Source of the DNA: Limonium bicolor
Taxonomy: Eukaryota; Streptophyta; Magnoliopsida; Caryophyllales; Plumbaginaceae
Reading direction: 5' to 3'
NCBI GenBank assembly: GCA_023374045.1
Contig: CM041782.1
Span: 248,649,882-248,713,881, forward strand
DNA: 64,000 nt
Shown here: positions 37,801 through 50,059 of the stretch, piece after piece
Layout of the letters: every line of letters starts with the position of its first letter
How positions within the stretch are numbered: the first letter of the stretch is position 1
Program-made: the position numbers and the translations under genes
The notes under the pieces: model-generated
Database searches by the model: none
Told to the model about the DNA's origin: nothing
The model's input: the letters and a program-made list of their open reading frames with translations, nothing else

Positions 37801-39379
37801 AACCTGCGTCCTACCGGATTACACCGGCTTGTATGCCAATGTGTTTTTCTGTATGTTTGCCACGTTGTAAGATAAAACATGTAATGAGTTTACAGTAATT
37901 CATATATGTGGCGTGTTCAACTCCGATACCATTTAACCTCGGCAGTGTTAACCTTAGTTAACTGAGTCTAGGATCACTTGAGAGTTCGGTATTCGGAGTA
38001 AACGACCCGTACCATGGGACGTACTAACCACGGCTATGCGTGTGTTAATTGTGTGATATGTGTATGTGAATGTAGGGATCTCCCTTGTATGTTTAACCCA
38101 GTTGTAATACTGTATGAGTTGTTATGTGACAGGCTCCATAGTGGGGTTCTAAGTATTGTCTAAAGTATATGTACTAACAGTAGTGAGGAATCCGGTTTGG
38201 CCGTCGCGCGTTGTTTGGGAGAGGGTATCCTTCCTAGCCTTACCCTTCTCTTTGTAATGGTTGTTTCCCTCACGGGTTATGATCTCCCATTAGCTTACTC
38301 CAAAGCTTGGCTATTCTGACTTATGATCGGTTTAGGGGAACATGTGTTTGTGTGGTGTGTTCGGGCCTCCAAACCCGAACCGCCTTAACTTAAGTTACTC
38401 GTCCAACTATTAGGACGGTAATGAGTGTTGTTGTTGTATAACGAGCTTATCATGAGACTGATATTGTTCTCTAGGCTCACCATGTATAAACGATGTTTGG
38501 GTTGGTTCCTAAGAGAACCGCACCCGTTATGTTATGTATGTTTGTTGTGATGCAATATCTATTGCGGTGTTATGTTGTGTACGTAGAAACGTGCAAAGTG
38601 TTGCTAAGTGTTGTATGTAGTGAATATTGTAGGTTGTATAATGTGGAGTTGTGTTGTATAATGTGTAGTGTGTGGATCATGGATATGATTCCCAGTTTGT
38701 GATAAGAGACGTTTAAGGATAACCCGATTTAAGGTATGTGTCGTCTATTAAGGAAGTAGCTCCGTTGGAGGAGAAACACTCTAGGGATGATGAATACCAT
38801 GGGTGACTTGTTAAGTAGGATGTATTTCCGATTGTTGAGCCATTGAGGCGAAATGTTAAGTGTTGTGTGTTTATTGTCACATGCATGATCTAAATATAAT
38901 CAACTGCATGCTAAGACGACAATTAGTTGTGCGTGGCCCGGTAGCATGTGGGCTGCGGGATTACCATACCAGCAAAGGTGCTGAGCCCCTTGGGGCCACC
39001 CCTTTCTCTCTTTTCCTATTTCAGGTACGAAGTGCTGGAAGCCGTTCGAGAGTAGGACGGGTAGTCATTGTACATGGGTAAACTTTTAAGTGTATGTATA
39101 CAGTAGGTGTAGTAAGACCGATGTTGTTGTCGGCACCAGTTTATAATACTCGGTATAGTTAAAGGTGTATGTTGTTGTTGTGGTTGTTAATGGAAAGGGT
39201 TACCAATGTATAGTCGCTCGGGAATTTAGCCCATCAGACCGGTACAATGTGTATGTATTAGCCTTGTTAGCCACGTGGGTGGCTAACGGCGTGTAACACC
39301 AACGAGTTGAGTAATGTGACGAGGTTGTTATTCCGCTGCAGTTTGTTGTAAGTATGTTAATGTTGGATGGGGTGTTACA
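34812..39379 (+). mobile_element. LARD LTR 4 (outer 3' LTR)
   Basis: 4568 bp. Palindrome array 37228-37489, acceptor-like site ending 36421, end hairpin 39266-39287. The terminus TGTTACA is followed directly by GGATG and not by a primer site, marking the outer end of the array. Confidence 0.9.
37228..37489. repeat. CCGACCC/GGGTCGG palindrome array, LARD LTR 4
   Basis: Same four modules as in LTRs 1-3. Confidence 0.85.
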
Positions 39380-39384
39380 GGATG
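39380..39384. repeat. Target site duplication GGATG, right of LARD array
   Basis: Matches 6342-6346. Confidence 0.85.
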
Positions 39385-40012
39385 TGAATAATTATGTGTT
39401 TGTTGGAGTGGAGTCTCTGTACTCAGATTTGTGTCGTGACGCATTTCAGTTGTCTTATTGTGGTGTGATATGTGAAGCTGGGGACTTGTTTTTTATTTGA
39501 GTTTATTGCGATATTATTATTGCTTTACAGTTTTATATTAAACGACATAAATGAAAATGAACTGCATGCTCTCGACCAATTTACTGAGGGTCTGAGGGGG
39601 CATGATAGTCATGTAATATCATACTCAACAGGGGCTGATTCCATACCACAAACAAACATTTTTCAGGTTTGCAGCTTCCATTGTCGACAAAGAGCGGGAC
39701 GCGCTGGGTAGTTTAGTCGCAGTTATTTAAATATGCACTGTTGTATTTTGATACGAACATAGAAACGTGTATAGGACTGGAATACTTAGAATGCTCACTA
39801 GGTTTGTATTTTACGTTGGAATGGAAAGTTAAGTCTATCTCTTGTTGTCACTATGGGAAATTGTTTCGTATTATGAATATTTCAGTAAGTGCGTTATTAC
39901 TCGTATGGGCGAGTGAGAATGGTGACACCAGTAGTTTGATTATTTTAGATTACTGCTGCGATTACTATGTTAAGTACGATTATTAGGATCCGATTTGAGT
40001 AGGGGTGTTACA
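39380..40012 (+). mobile_element. LTR of element C, right end
   Basis: Resumes the 45-bp minisatellite broken at 6346 and runs to AGGGGTGTTACA. The last 120 bases parallel the end of solo LTR E (a -GGGCGAGT-ATGG-GGTGACAC- block in both). The primer site that follows shows this is the 5' LTR of C. Confidence 0.85.
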
Positions 40013-40171
40013 AAAGTGGTATCAGAGCGGAGTACCACTCTGATGACAAGAGATAGTAGGATTTAGACAGTGAGCATAGGGTTTGGGGATGCGGGAAACA
40101 TGGTGAGGATACGTGACCTTGTGAGGTCGATGCAATGCTGAACACTTGCACACAATAGCCGTAGAGGCACT
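40013..40171 (+). mobile_element. Element C internal region, first part
   Basis: Begins with the primer site and a CACTCTGATGAC leader like that of G, and is cut by solo LTR D after about 155 bases. GCACT at 40167-40171 is the left duplication of D. Confidence 0.8.
40017..40028 (+). promoter_or_regulatory. Primer binding site of element C
   Basis: TGGTATCAGAGC, four bases after the LTR, matches initiator tRNA-Met in full over 12 bases. Confidence 0.85.
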
Positions 40172-42517
40172 TGAAATACCCCAAACCTAGATATGGTGTT
40201 TAAAGGATAAACTAAGATATAAGAAGGCTAAATAATGCCTTAGAAACATTAGGAAACAATTTAAACCAAAGAAAACACAAGGAAACACCATAAGAGCAAT
40301 TTAAGCAAAAACATGCTCTAAGCTTAGAGTAACTTGGGTTAGCACCCAAATATAATTCTTAGACCTTTATAACATTCTAATGGTCATTTTAAATCAATTA
40401 CCAAAGAAAACCAAGCTCAAAAACAAGTTAAAACACAAATTGTGCTTTAAGGACTCTTAAAGCACATTTTTGAAAAATTGTCTTAGAAAGGGGTTTTATG
40501 TGGCTAAATGCCCATGATTACTCCTTAATCAACTTGTGTACAACTTAGTATCACATTAGGAAGTCTAATTCAATGGAAAATCAAAAATTTCACAAATATG
40601 TGCACTAATTTGTTAATAGTAACCAAATAGTGCTAGTTTAGTATTAAGTCAATATAAGCTAATTAATTGGTCAACCAAGACCATAAATATCTTTATTATA
40701 AAGGGGGTGGCCATTTTTTAGGTGGTGAGTCACCATAGGAGGCAGCCAACATAAGAAAAGAAGGGGAAATTAAATAAGTTACTATTTGCTTTTAAAAAGG
40801 AAATCTTACCTTTTAAGCCATCCCTCTCCTCCTTTCTTCATTTCTTATTCTTCCCACCGATGCCATCTGATCCTCTCTTCTTCCTTCACGTAAAGAGCAG
40901 ACTCCATGCTAGCTCCATCTTCCTTTGACCACAACTTACTGATTTTAGCTCCAAAATCAAAACCAAGCACATATATCTCTTAGTTAGCTCAAGCTCTTTC
41001 TTTTTATCTTTCCAAAACTTCAAAAGCTTCATTTTGGTGCCAAGGGAAACCACCATTGATGGGGGAAAATAAGCTTGGAGGGTGCATTAGCTTCTCCATT
41101 CTCTTAAGGTAAAGAATATGCAAGAAAAATCAAGTTCCCATCACTTCTTCACATGTCCGAAAATTATCACTCATTGGGCTTCATTTTTATGCCTTGTTCT
41201 AGCTTGTTTTCTATTCTCCAAGGTCTAGAGGAGGTCCCTCTTGATTCATATCCAAGCCTACCTTAAGGCTTCAAGGTAAAATATCTATCTTAATACCTTA
41301 AACACATTTTTAACCTAGGGTTTACTCCTTAAGGTTAGTGTATTATTTAGCACTCATTGGAGCCATTGGATATTGATTAGAACATTGGAAAGGAGAAATA
41401 AATTGGTGACCGAGATTGTCCAAGGAAAAACCTAAGGAGGAAAGTTTGTGAAGCTTGTAAAAGAACAAGGTAAATTGCATACCTTAAGGTGTTTTAATGC
41501 ATTAAGGGATGGGATTTATATGTATGATAAGCTTAGCTTAGAGTTTACATTAGGAAAGGGCTATATAACCTAGGAGAAACAATGATTATATTTGAGAACT
41601 TGTGATTAAAGAGCAAATGGGAAATGAGATAGTTAGACAATAAAAAGGTGAATTACAAGAGCATTTATATTTCAATGAGAGCCTTGTTGTGTGTATTTGC
41701 AGGTCAAAGGCTAATATATGTGGAAATTCAGTGGTTAAGTTTATGTCGTTTAAGAGCCTAAGTGCCAAGCAATTTAAGTTTATGCACTATATTGTGATGT
41801 AGTGTAGTTTTGGTGTAAATTGGGTGTTAAGAATGTGTGGAAAGAATTTGGGTGTTCAAGATTGTTAAATGCTAAAAACCAAGTATTTGGGTGTAGAAAT
41901 ATACTAAAGAAGCCATGTCAAAATTTTATGAGAAAACAAGGAGTTTAAAGTGTGTAAATGAAGTTTGATGACCTAGAAGGTACTAGGAACTCTTAAGGCT
42001 TACAACGGTGAAAGGAAGTGAACTAGAGAGTTCTTGAGTGTTTAGAGGACTTAGGAGTTGTCTTGAAGAAATTAGAGTTTAAATGAGTAAGTTTGATGCT
42101 CTAGGGTTTTGGTGTAATTATGAATAAGTCTTGTGCAAGTTTTAGTAAACAAAGGATGAATAATGCCTTGTGAGAATCAAAGTGTAAGCTTCAGGAAAAT
42201 AGAAGGAGTTTGTGTGATGGAGGTGTTGTGGAGCAATAATGCTTAGTAGTGGTGGTAATGTTTGTGAGATACCATTTTGGTTAGTTTGAGATGTAGGTAT
42301 GATATGCCACTTCGAAAACCTAAGCAAAAAATTACAAGTGTTAAGAGATTATGTGAGAAATTGGGTAATAAGTTTAGATGAGGAATTAGGCAAGTTTGAG
42401 ATGTTATTTGGGTATTAGAATATTCCTAAGATCATGTATGAACTTTGGGTAAAGCATGGATGAAGATAACAAGTGCAACTACACTTAGAAAAATGCAAAT
42501 GGTAGAAACCTGCAGCT

Positions 42518-42776
42518 GTCCCGGGACCTAGGTCTAGGGTAAAGTCCCGGACCATGCCTAAATTAGAGCCGAGAGTTCATCTAGCACCCTGGTCCGGGAC
42601 ATAAGTCCTGTAAGAAGTCCCGGACCACCCCATAATTTACCCCCAAGAGTTTTAGCTGGTATTGGTCCGGGACTTAGGTCCCATACAAAGTCCCGGACCA
42701 CAACATAAAATCAGCCGAGAGATTCCACTAAGTGTTTATTCGGGACTTAAGGTAAGGACCAAGTCCCGGACCACCC
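42518..42776. repeat. GTCCGGGAC palindrome array in LTR D
   Basis: Four modules of 70-75 bp with GGTCCGGGAC facing GTCCCGGACC. Linkers contain GCCGAGAG-like text also seen in A. Confidence 0.85.
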
Positions 42777-42959
42777 TAAAAATAATGTTTAAGCATGGAA
42801 AATGTTAGGAAATGATGGGGTTGCTAGGTATTGATGTTATAAAGTTATTTAGGACATGTTTGGTGGGCAAAATGGCTACTAAATGGGTGAACAAATATAA
42901 AAGATAATGAGAAAACATTGGACTTAAAAGTTTAAGTTAAAACTATAAGGACTTAGAGA

Positions 42960-42964
42960 ATATC
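42960..42964. repeat. Target site duplication ATATC of solo LTR E
   Basis: ATATC precedes TGAAATACC at 42965 and recurs at 48675-48679. Confidence 0.85.
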
Positions 42965-45900
42965 TGAAATACCCCAAATTAATAAAACATGGATTAAATA
43001 TTTAATCACATTAATTAAGGCCTAAACATGCCCTAAAAGTCAACTGTGAACAACAGTGGTCAACACAAAACAAGATGTTGCACCCTTTGACCGTTAAGGG
43101 TAAATAAATACCCAAATGAACTTCTTAGGACCTAAAAGTTTGTCCTAAGTCTATTAACATAATATTAAACATATTATAACCGTTGGACAACACTCCAACA
43201 CAAAGGAAAAGTATTTACATGCTTCAAGGTCAAAAAGGGCAAAAAGGTGCTCTAAGAATACCCTAAAGGTCTAATGACCTCTAAATGATGTAAAATTGGA
43301 TACCATGATCAAATCATGTAAGGAACACAACAAAACCGTTGTCAAAGAAAACAGATCTCAGAAACACCTTGCGACACAAAATGTGCACTAAAACTCCTTA
43401 AAGCACGTTTTTGTGTAATTGCCTTCTAAATTGGTTTTAAAGGGGCTAAAAGGTTATAATTACCTTTAAAAATAATAAAATATCATATTATATGATATTA
43501 GGAATTTAATTCCAAGAATTTACGAATTTTTACAAATTTAATATTAAAATATTAATAAAACCCTAATGTGGGGCCCGTTTGGGTCAACATTGACTAAGTT
43601 GGTCAATGTTGACCATTGACCACGAAATGGACTACATAAAATCAGATAATTAAGTCTCTTAACAGACCAAGAGACAAGACCCATGTGACAATTAAATTTA
43701 CACCTTACTTTTACATAAAATAACAAAAAAGACATACTTTACCTTATAAAACAAAAAGGTGGTCTCCACTTGCTTACCCATGTGATGAATCCAGCCGGTT
43801 GGAGCCTCCTTCCCTCCTTATTACACGGCACACCAAGCAAGAAGAAGACAAGGGAGATGAGTCACTTATTCATTAATTGCTTAAAGTAACATTTAAGCTC
43901 CATTTTTGATTCAAAATGGAATCAATCATGCCCTACCTCTCTCAATCAAGGACTGCTGCCCCCTCCTCTTGTCTCCACTGATTGAGCTTCAATTATTCAA
44001 CACAAATCAGTAATTGGTGAGTCATCATAACATTAAAGACATAAAATAAGAAAAAAATGTGTTTTAAGCCAAAAGTAGGTCATTTTTCTCATTAGTCCCA
44101 TTCCAAACGTGGGACTCCTGGCCAAACTCTCTCTTTGGCTCCTCTTCAACCGTAGGTAAGTTTCCAAACTCCATTGGAGGGAGCTCAAGCTCTAGGTAAG
44201 CTCCTAAGGCATAAAAATGCCCATTTTCTTCATCTTTCTTTCCTTTTTCGATTGATCTAGACTCCAACCTTTTCTATACATCTATGCAGAGTGTTTTGGA
44301 GGTTAAAGGATGTGTTAGTTTCGGCCATAACCAGATCTAAGGAGGAAAGTTCAAGTCTTGACCATTTAAGGTAAAAATGTGCTTTAAGCTCATATCTTTT
44401 GATTCCCTTCAAATTCGGCTGTGAAACTTTGTTCCTAGCCTTATTTGCTTCTCCTTTTCATGTAGATTCAGTTGGTATACCAATATCTACAAGGAGTAGC
44501 TAGATCCAAGCCAAAAACACCATTTTTGGCATCTTAAACAAGGTAAAACTTAGCTATCTTCCAAGCTAATTCACCACGGTTTTACACCTTGTTCTTGAGA
44601 GTGTTTTGATACTCTTTCTTTTCTGGAAAAATAGGGCCGAAGTAGATCTATATCAAGCTTGAAGATCTAAGGTAAAAATCCATGATTTTCATGACTTAAA
44701 TTACTTCTTATGGTTAGATCTTTCTTGGAGACTAACTAGGCCTTGTTTTCTGTTTGAAAACATGTAAGAGAAGCTTTGGAGAAATTCTCCTTAAGGTGGC
44801 GAATCCAAACAAGGATTTACCTAAGCTAAACCAAGGTATAAATCACTTAAACATTAACTTTGCTAAGTTAAAATGTTCTAAGCTATTTCTATAATTATTG
44901 CCGTGAGTGAAGAAGTAAAATAAGGTCATGTTTGACCTTAAAATGATTAAGAAATGGTTTAATAAATTTTATAGCTAATTAAACAAGCATAATTGTCAAA
45001 TTTAAGACATTATGTGGAAGTTTGGTAAATAAATGAAGAATATATGGTGAGGCCGAAATCTATATGTATTTTTGGGACATTTATGTGTAATTTATTTTGC
45101 AAGCCAATGTTTGTAATAAGGCCATGTATTTTAAGCCATTTTATTTATGCATTTACAAGTTTTTATTTAAGTTTAGGTGATATATAATTATTACCGAAAT
45201 GAAATGGGGTCTTAAGTGTAAATAAATTAAATTTACGGGCTTTATAAAAATAAGGCCGAAAATTAGAGGTAAAAGGAGTTAAAGTAAAGTTTATAAGATT
45301 TTATAAAGTTTTGGGGTTAAATGGTGATTTCTAGAAAGTTTGGGTGCAAACCGTAATTATAAGGAATTGGTAGTCAAGGAAATATTAAGGTGGTCAACCT
45401 TGACTATATGGTAGGTTTTGACCAAATTAGATAAGTTAGATAACTTATTTAAGGTTTTATAATAAGTTATGTATTTTATGGTAATATTTTCATAACATAT
45501 GCGGTAAATATGTTATTACCAAAAATAAAGGGTGTACAATGGTATTTTAAACACCCATGGGCTATTAGGAATTTTTAGGAATTTATTGGGTTGTTTTTGG
45601 AATTAAAATGAACTATATATGTATAATATATAGTTATTATGTCATTATGACACTTTGGAGAAATATAGATGGTGGAATGGTAAATACCAAGAGTATATGG
45701 GTTAATAAGGATATTTATAACCCTTTGGTGGAATTTGGTGATTTTTAGAATTATTAAGAGAATTTAATAAGTTATGTGTATAAAATATAGTTTTAATGAT
45801 ATGGTAAACTATATGTTATAAATAGGGCCAAATGGCAATTATAGAATAGCACAAGGGCTGTTCGGAATTTACAAAAAATAACCATAGGTTATACTCTTTT

Positions 45901-47560
45901 ATAAGTTAGAAATGTTATATTAAATGGAATATATAACATGGTATGATTTAAGGGGTGATTTTGTAAATAAAGGAAATTATGGTTTATGGAAAAGAATAAG
46001 ATTTTCCTAAGGTGCCTAAGAGGCAATAATAAATAGTTTTGCATAAAAACTAAAGGGTATAAGTTAAAGGGAAATAAAAATATCATATCAAATGGTATTA
46101 GTATTTTGGTATAACATTACATAATGTTATGTGGTCAAAAAGGGAATTTAAATAAATTCAAGGGCTATACCGGATATTTAAGAATTGGAAAATGAATTTT
46201 AGACTATGGTCTACTATGTTATAAATGTTATGATAGTTATATGGTATTAAGGTTGTTTTAATGGAATTAATATAAGGAAGGATATTCACATTAAAGAATG
46301 TGACAAACTATAAATAAATGGGATTTATAAACTAAGGTATTTATTGAATAAACCTTAGGAGTTGTAATTATACAACATAAAATGTTACTCTTGTTAGGAT
46401 AAGACTCTTAATATAAGTTGTATGATATAATACAACTAATGGGAATAATCATCAAATAAAAGATGATAAAAAGTAACATAAAATATAAGAGTTTATTAAA
46501 CTCATGGGAATTACCTACGTGGTGAATATATACATACACAAGGATAATGTATATAAGGTGGATATATGTTTTGGTTGGAAACCATATGATTTAATGGTGG
46601 TGGTTATTTAAAAAAAATATAGTTATGAACTATAAGTTATGAGTTTTGGATGGTGGGAAAAATAATATAATATAATAAATGATACAATATAAAAAAATAA
46701 TAATACGATATGATATAATCATGCATGCATACATGCAACTATAGGTTATGTACCTATGTTTATTGGTGGATGAGATTAAAAGAAATATAAGGAATTAAAC
46801 TTAACAGTTGAAATATTTTGACGTACGCGTTTAAGTAACAAAACCGACTGTTTGAGAGAAACCCGTAACAAAACTGTAGAAAACAGGGGTGAACTGTCGG
46901 GGTTACTTATTATTCGGAAATACCGGATGTAGTTAGTCATGGAGACTGACTTATAGTTTTATTACCGTTTAGAGTATACTTCTGACAAGGACGCTTGACG
47001 AGCTAACGGACTGCACGGAGCGTAGGATCTTGCTGATTCATACTCCACCGTAATACAGTCAGGGTGAACGGTATGTAAAGGGGTTTGATCCGAGTTGTCC
47101 TAAGGTCGCTCCTTGGGCTCGGATTTGGTTGATATAACTTGTATGTTGTTATGTGCCTCTAATTGTCTCTGAGGGCTTTCCTCAGTTCAGACTTCTGTGT
47201 GATCTGTGATAAGATTGTTTGTCTGAATATGATAATTAATATCCATGAACTGTATATTTATAGCTGCTTATTATTTACTGTTGTTGAGTTAACAGTATTG
47301 GTTCGTATATATGAACCTATATATATAAAACGAACTAGCGGCTATGGTGCTATCTTATATGAAATATAAGGAACGTCAGTAAAACGTTGTAGCACTAGGA
47401 TAATAACTTATACATATTATCTAAGACTTTTATACGGAGCATTGGCCTTTCTATACGCCGCTCTTGTATCTAACACTGGATCCCGAGTTTACAGACTTCG
47501 GATTGGACTAATGACCTTAGTCTGCTGTGTTAGAAAATTTGGTAATGCGATGCGATGGTA

Positions 47561-47584
47561 TAATTAATTAATTAATTAATTAAT
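47561..47584. repeat. (TAAT)n microsatellite
   Basis: About six TAAT units inside LTR E; absent at the equivalent place in LTR C near 5850. Confidence 0.9.
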
Positions 47585-47774
47585 GGAAGTAAAGCCAAGA
47601 GGATGTGGCTCTTGGTGCGCGCTGTGATCACAAAAACGATACCAGGATGTCCGCGTACGGGTCCGTAAGTATCAAGAAAATTTCCCGTGAGCTAGAATGG
47701 CTCGTTGGTCGGAGACTCTACCGTTGGAGTGGCTACTGCCGTGGGTGACCCGCCATAATATATGGGTAACTAGA

Positions 47775-47801
47775 GACATGTCGTTTTAACGAGACATTGT
47801 C
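47775..47801 (+). promoter_or_regulatory. Covarying hairpin in LTR E
   Basis: GACA-TGT-CGTT pairs with AACG-AG-ACAT-TGTC. Compared with LTR C, one C-G pair is T-A and one A-T pair is G-C. Confidence 0.4.
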
Positions 47802-49683
47802 ACTAGGTATAACTGAACAACTAAAACAATTGAGACTTATACAGTGGCGAACAATACTATGGACGAGACTTAATACTTGCTTATTATTCTCGTTGTTTCA
47901 CTTTGTTGTTCATTGGTTATACTTGTGGTTATTTTATTGTGTGTTGATGGTTGGATGGAGCCTACGAGGCTAAGGTAAATTAAATATGAGCACTGTACGC
48001 TACGGCGAATGTACATTGTACATTATACTGTTATTGTTCGATACGTTCGATATATAATCGTGGACTGTGTCATTAAGTGATTGTGGAGTGGATGGATGGT
48101 TGAATATCTATGAATATTTGGATGGATGAATATGTGTATTATACATGTTTATTACAGTATTGTTATAATTGTAAAATGGTAAAGCATGAAACCAATCTAA
48201 TAATAAGATGGTTAAAATGACAAGTGACCATTAGGGTCCAGGCCCGGCATACTCAGCGTCTATCGCTGATACTACACCATTACAGGTTGTTGATCATTGT
48301 CGGAGCTGAAGAGCAGGTACAGAGTAATTGGAGTTTTGCTTTTGCTACTACACATGGAGATGTCGTGTAGCATTGAGGATGGTGAATTGTAATATGGTGA
48401 GGTTGTGTATATTCAGGTTTGGGTAGGCGCTCACTTGTCGATGTTTATGATTTATGGATTTAGTATGATGTATAGGAATTTCTCTTTATCACTGCGGTTA
48501 GCAGTTTGTTTATTTTGGAAGTTGGATGTAGTTTGGCTACGTTGCTCGCATGGGCGAGTAATGGCCGGTGACACCCGAGCGAGATTTGTAATTGTTATTT
48601 ATTTTTCCGCTGTGAGACGTTTTAATTATTGCTACGTGAGGGATTATATCGTGATTATGGAGAGGGGTGTTACAATATCAATGGGTAAATATTGGCATTC
48701 AAGAAAGTTAATTAAGTTGAGATAATTAATAACCTAAAACTGAATGAATGTTCTAGGACTTGTGAGTTGGGACTTGGCAGGAGACTAAACAAACAACCGC
48801 CGAAGGTGAACGGTACAGTCTTTCTTGTGACCTGCTTGCTAACGAGGTGTCCCTCGGCTTGTGTGCTATCTGTTTATTTGCTATAACTAAGACGAGATTA
48901 AGCATGTAACCGGTTGTTTTTGTTCTCGTTGTGTGTGTGTTTTCTTTACACTAACCCCCGAGACTTGAGACTAGCCACTAACTAAGCTTAGTACCTATTG
49001 AATTGAGGAGAAGAACTATATTTTGGTAACTATTGGTTAATACCCGTTGAGGTTTAACTAACACATGGTTTGTAAGATTTTCACTAACTGGAACTTAAGA
49101 GGAGTGAGGAATCGGGGACTGACTCTGGTCATGCATGTTAAGGAAAGGGGGTCGGTATCTGAATCAGATCCGACTTCCGCTTAAGGACTTATCTTCGGAC
49201 TCGTCGCCAAGGGTCGAATGTCGGCTCAGCTACATTGGATTTCCAGTCCAAGGTAGGAGGCATTAAGATGGTGCGGTAGGATCACCTAAATCCTAATTTT
49301 AAGTTAAGATGTTTATTCAACCAATGGAGTTAATAGCTCATTGGCTAGGGTTGCTTTTGACCCGATAAAATAAACATTGAGCTAAGATACAACCATGTCT
49401 ATTTAAAGAACGGTTTGTATACTGAGATTAAGATAAGGATAAGACTGAGGTAAGTTAAGATGGACTGAGGATAAGTAGAATTGGAACTTGATGAGTTTAC
49501 TTACTAACTCACTTGTTAAGAGAACGCTTTAAGTCGTTCATTTGTGTGTGAACTATGCTTGTTCATCTGTGGATTGTTGTTTTACTGCACTTCATATTAT
49601 GATTGTGTATCTAATCAATTTCCATGCTATCGACAATTAGTCGTCGTAGCCCCGTTAGCTTGGGGGCCATGAGAGGGTCGTAC

Positions 49684-49732
49684 CAGCAATTTTGCTGACC
49701 CCCTTTGGGGGCTGTTTTTATTTTGCAGGTAA
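49684..49732 (+). promoter_or_regulatory. Double hairpin plus CAG site, LTR D
   Basis: CAGCAA-TT-TTGCTG followed by CCCCC-TTT-GGGGG, then T-rich sequence and TTTTGCAGGTAAG. Confidence 0.5.
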
Positions 49733-50059
49733 GCGTCCCATGAAGAGTCACCCTGAGAGTAGGGGCGGTTAGACTTAGGTTGGGTTTATTTTTGAGCACG
49801 GGATGCGCTTGTGCGCCCGTCTGTTGATACTTAAACTAGAGAAGGTTTATGTTGTTGATTGAGATACTAGAAACTCGGTTGGTGGGTGCTTTGGTAGGTA
49901 TGTATGTTTTTGGATAAGCATTTGTAAATATTTAAAGTTCGGTATATTCTGTTGTTCAGACCGTGGCAAGGTCCTGGTGTTAGTTTATTCCGCTGCGACG
50001 TTTGTGGTTAAGTTGTTAAGTTTGAGATAGCCACAATTGGCTTAGGACGGGGTGTTACA

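Larger units (their letters stand above)
6347..39379 (+). mobile_element. Tandem LARD-like retrotransposon array (4 LTRs, 3 internal regions)
   Basis: Four near-identical LTRs of 4.53-4.59 kb alternate with three near-identical internal regions of 4.91-4.93 kb, giving a period of about 9.5 kb. Neighbouring units share one LTR, and each internal region has its own primer site and polypurine tract. One GGATG duplication surrounds the whole block, so a single insertion was later amplified, most simply by unequal recombination between LTRs. No gag or pol domain is present. Long LTRs, a non-coding internal region and intact PBS and PPT match the definition of LARDs (large retrotransposon derivatives). 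An assembly repeat-expansion artefact is a possible alternative for the copy number. Confidence 0.9.
42965..48674 (+). mobile_element. Solo LTR E, 5.7 kb, nested in D
   Basis: 5710 bp between perfect ATATC duplications, starting TGAAATACCCCAAATT and ending GGGGTGTTACA. Very AT-rich between 44900 and 46800. The leader-like part (44140-44840) holds several AAGGTAAAA/AAGGTATAA donor-like repeats about 130-170 bp apart. The 47030-48674 part is collinear with LTR C. The ORFs (for example 48405-48725) have no recognisable product. Confidence 0.9.
40172..50059 (+). mobile_element. Solo LTR D, carrying nested solo LTR E
   Basis: Starts TGAAATACCCCAAACC and ends GGGGTGTTACA, with GCACT on both sides (40167-40171 and 50060-50064). 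Without E it is about 4.17 kb (40172-42964 and 48680-50059). No primer site or internal region follows, so recombination between LTRs removed the rest. Parts: CT-rich leader-like block 40800-41280; acceptor-like TTTGCAGGTCAAAGG ending 41702; palindrome array 42518-42776; double hairpin and TTTTGCAGGTAAG around 49685-49732. Confidence 0.9.

Noticed and set aside
6347..39379. Centromeric or other satellite with a 9.5-kb monomer
   Set aside because: Each unit has LTR termini, primer site and polypurine tract, and a target duplication flanks the block, so it is a retrotransposon array.
48405..48725. 106-codon ORF at the end of LTR E as a protein
   Set aside because: It crosses the LTR terminus and target duplication into D and has no homology that I can recognise.
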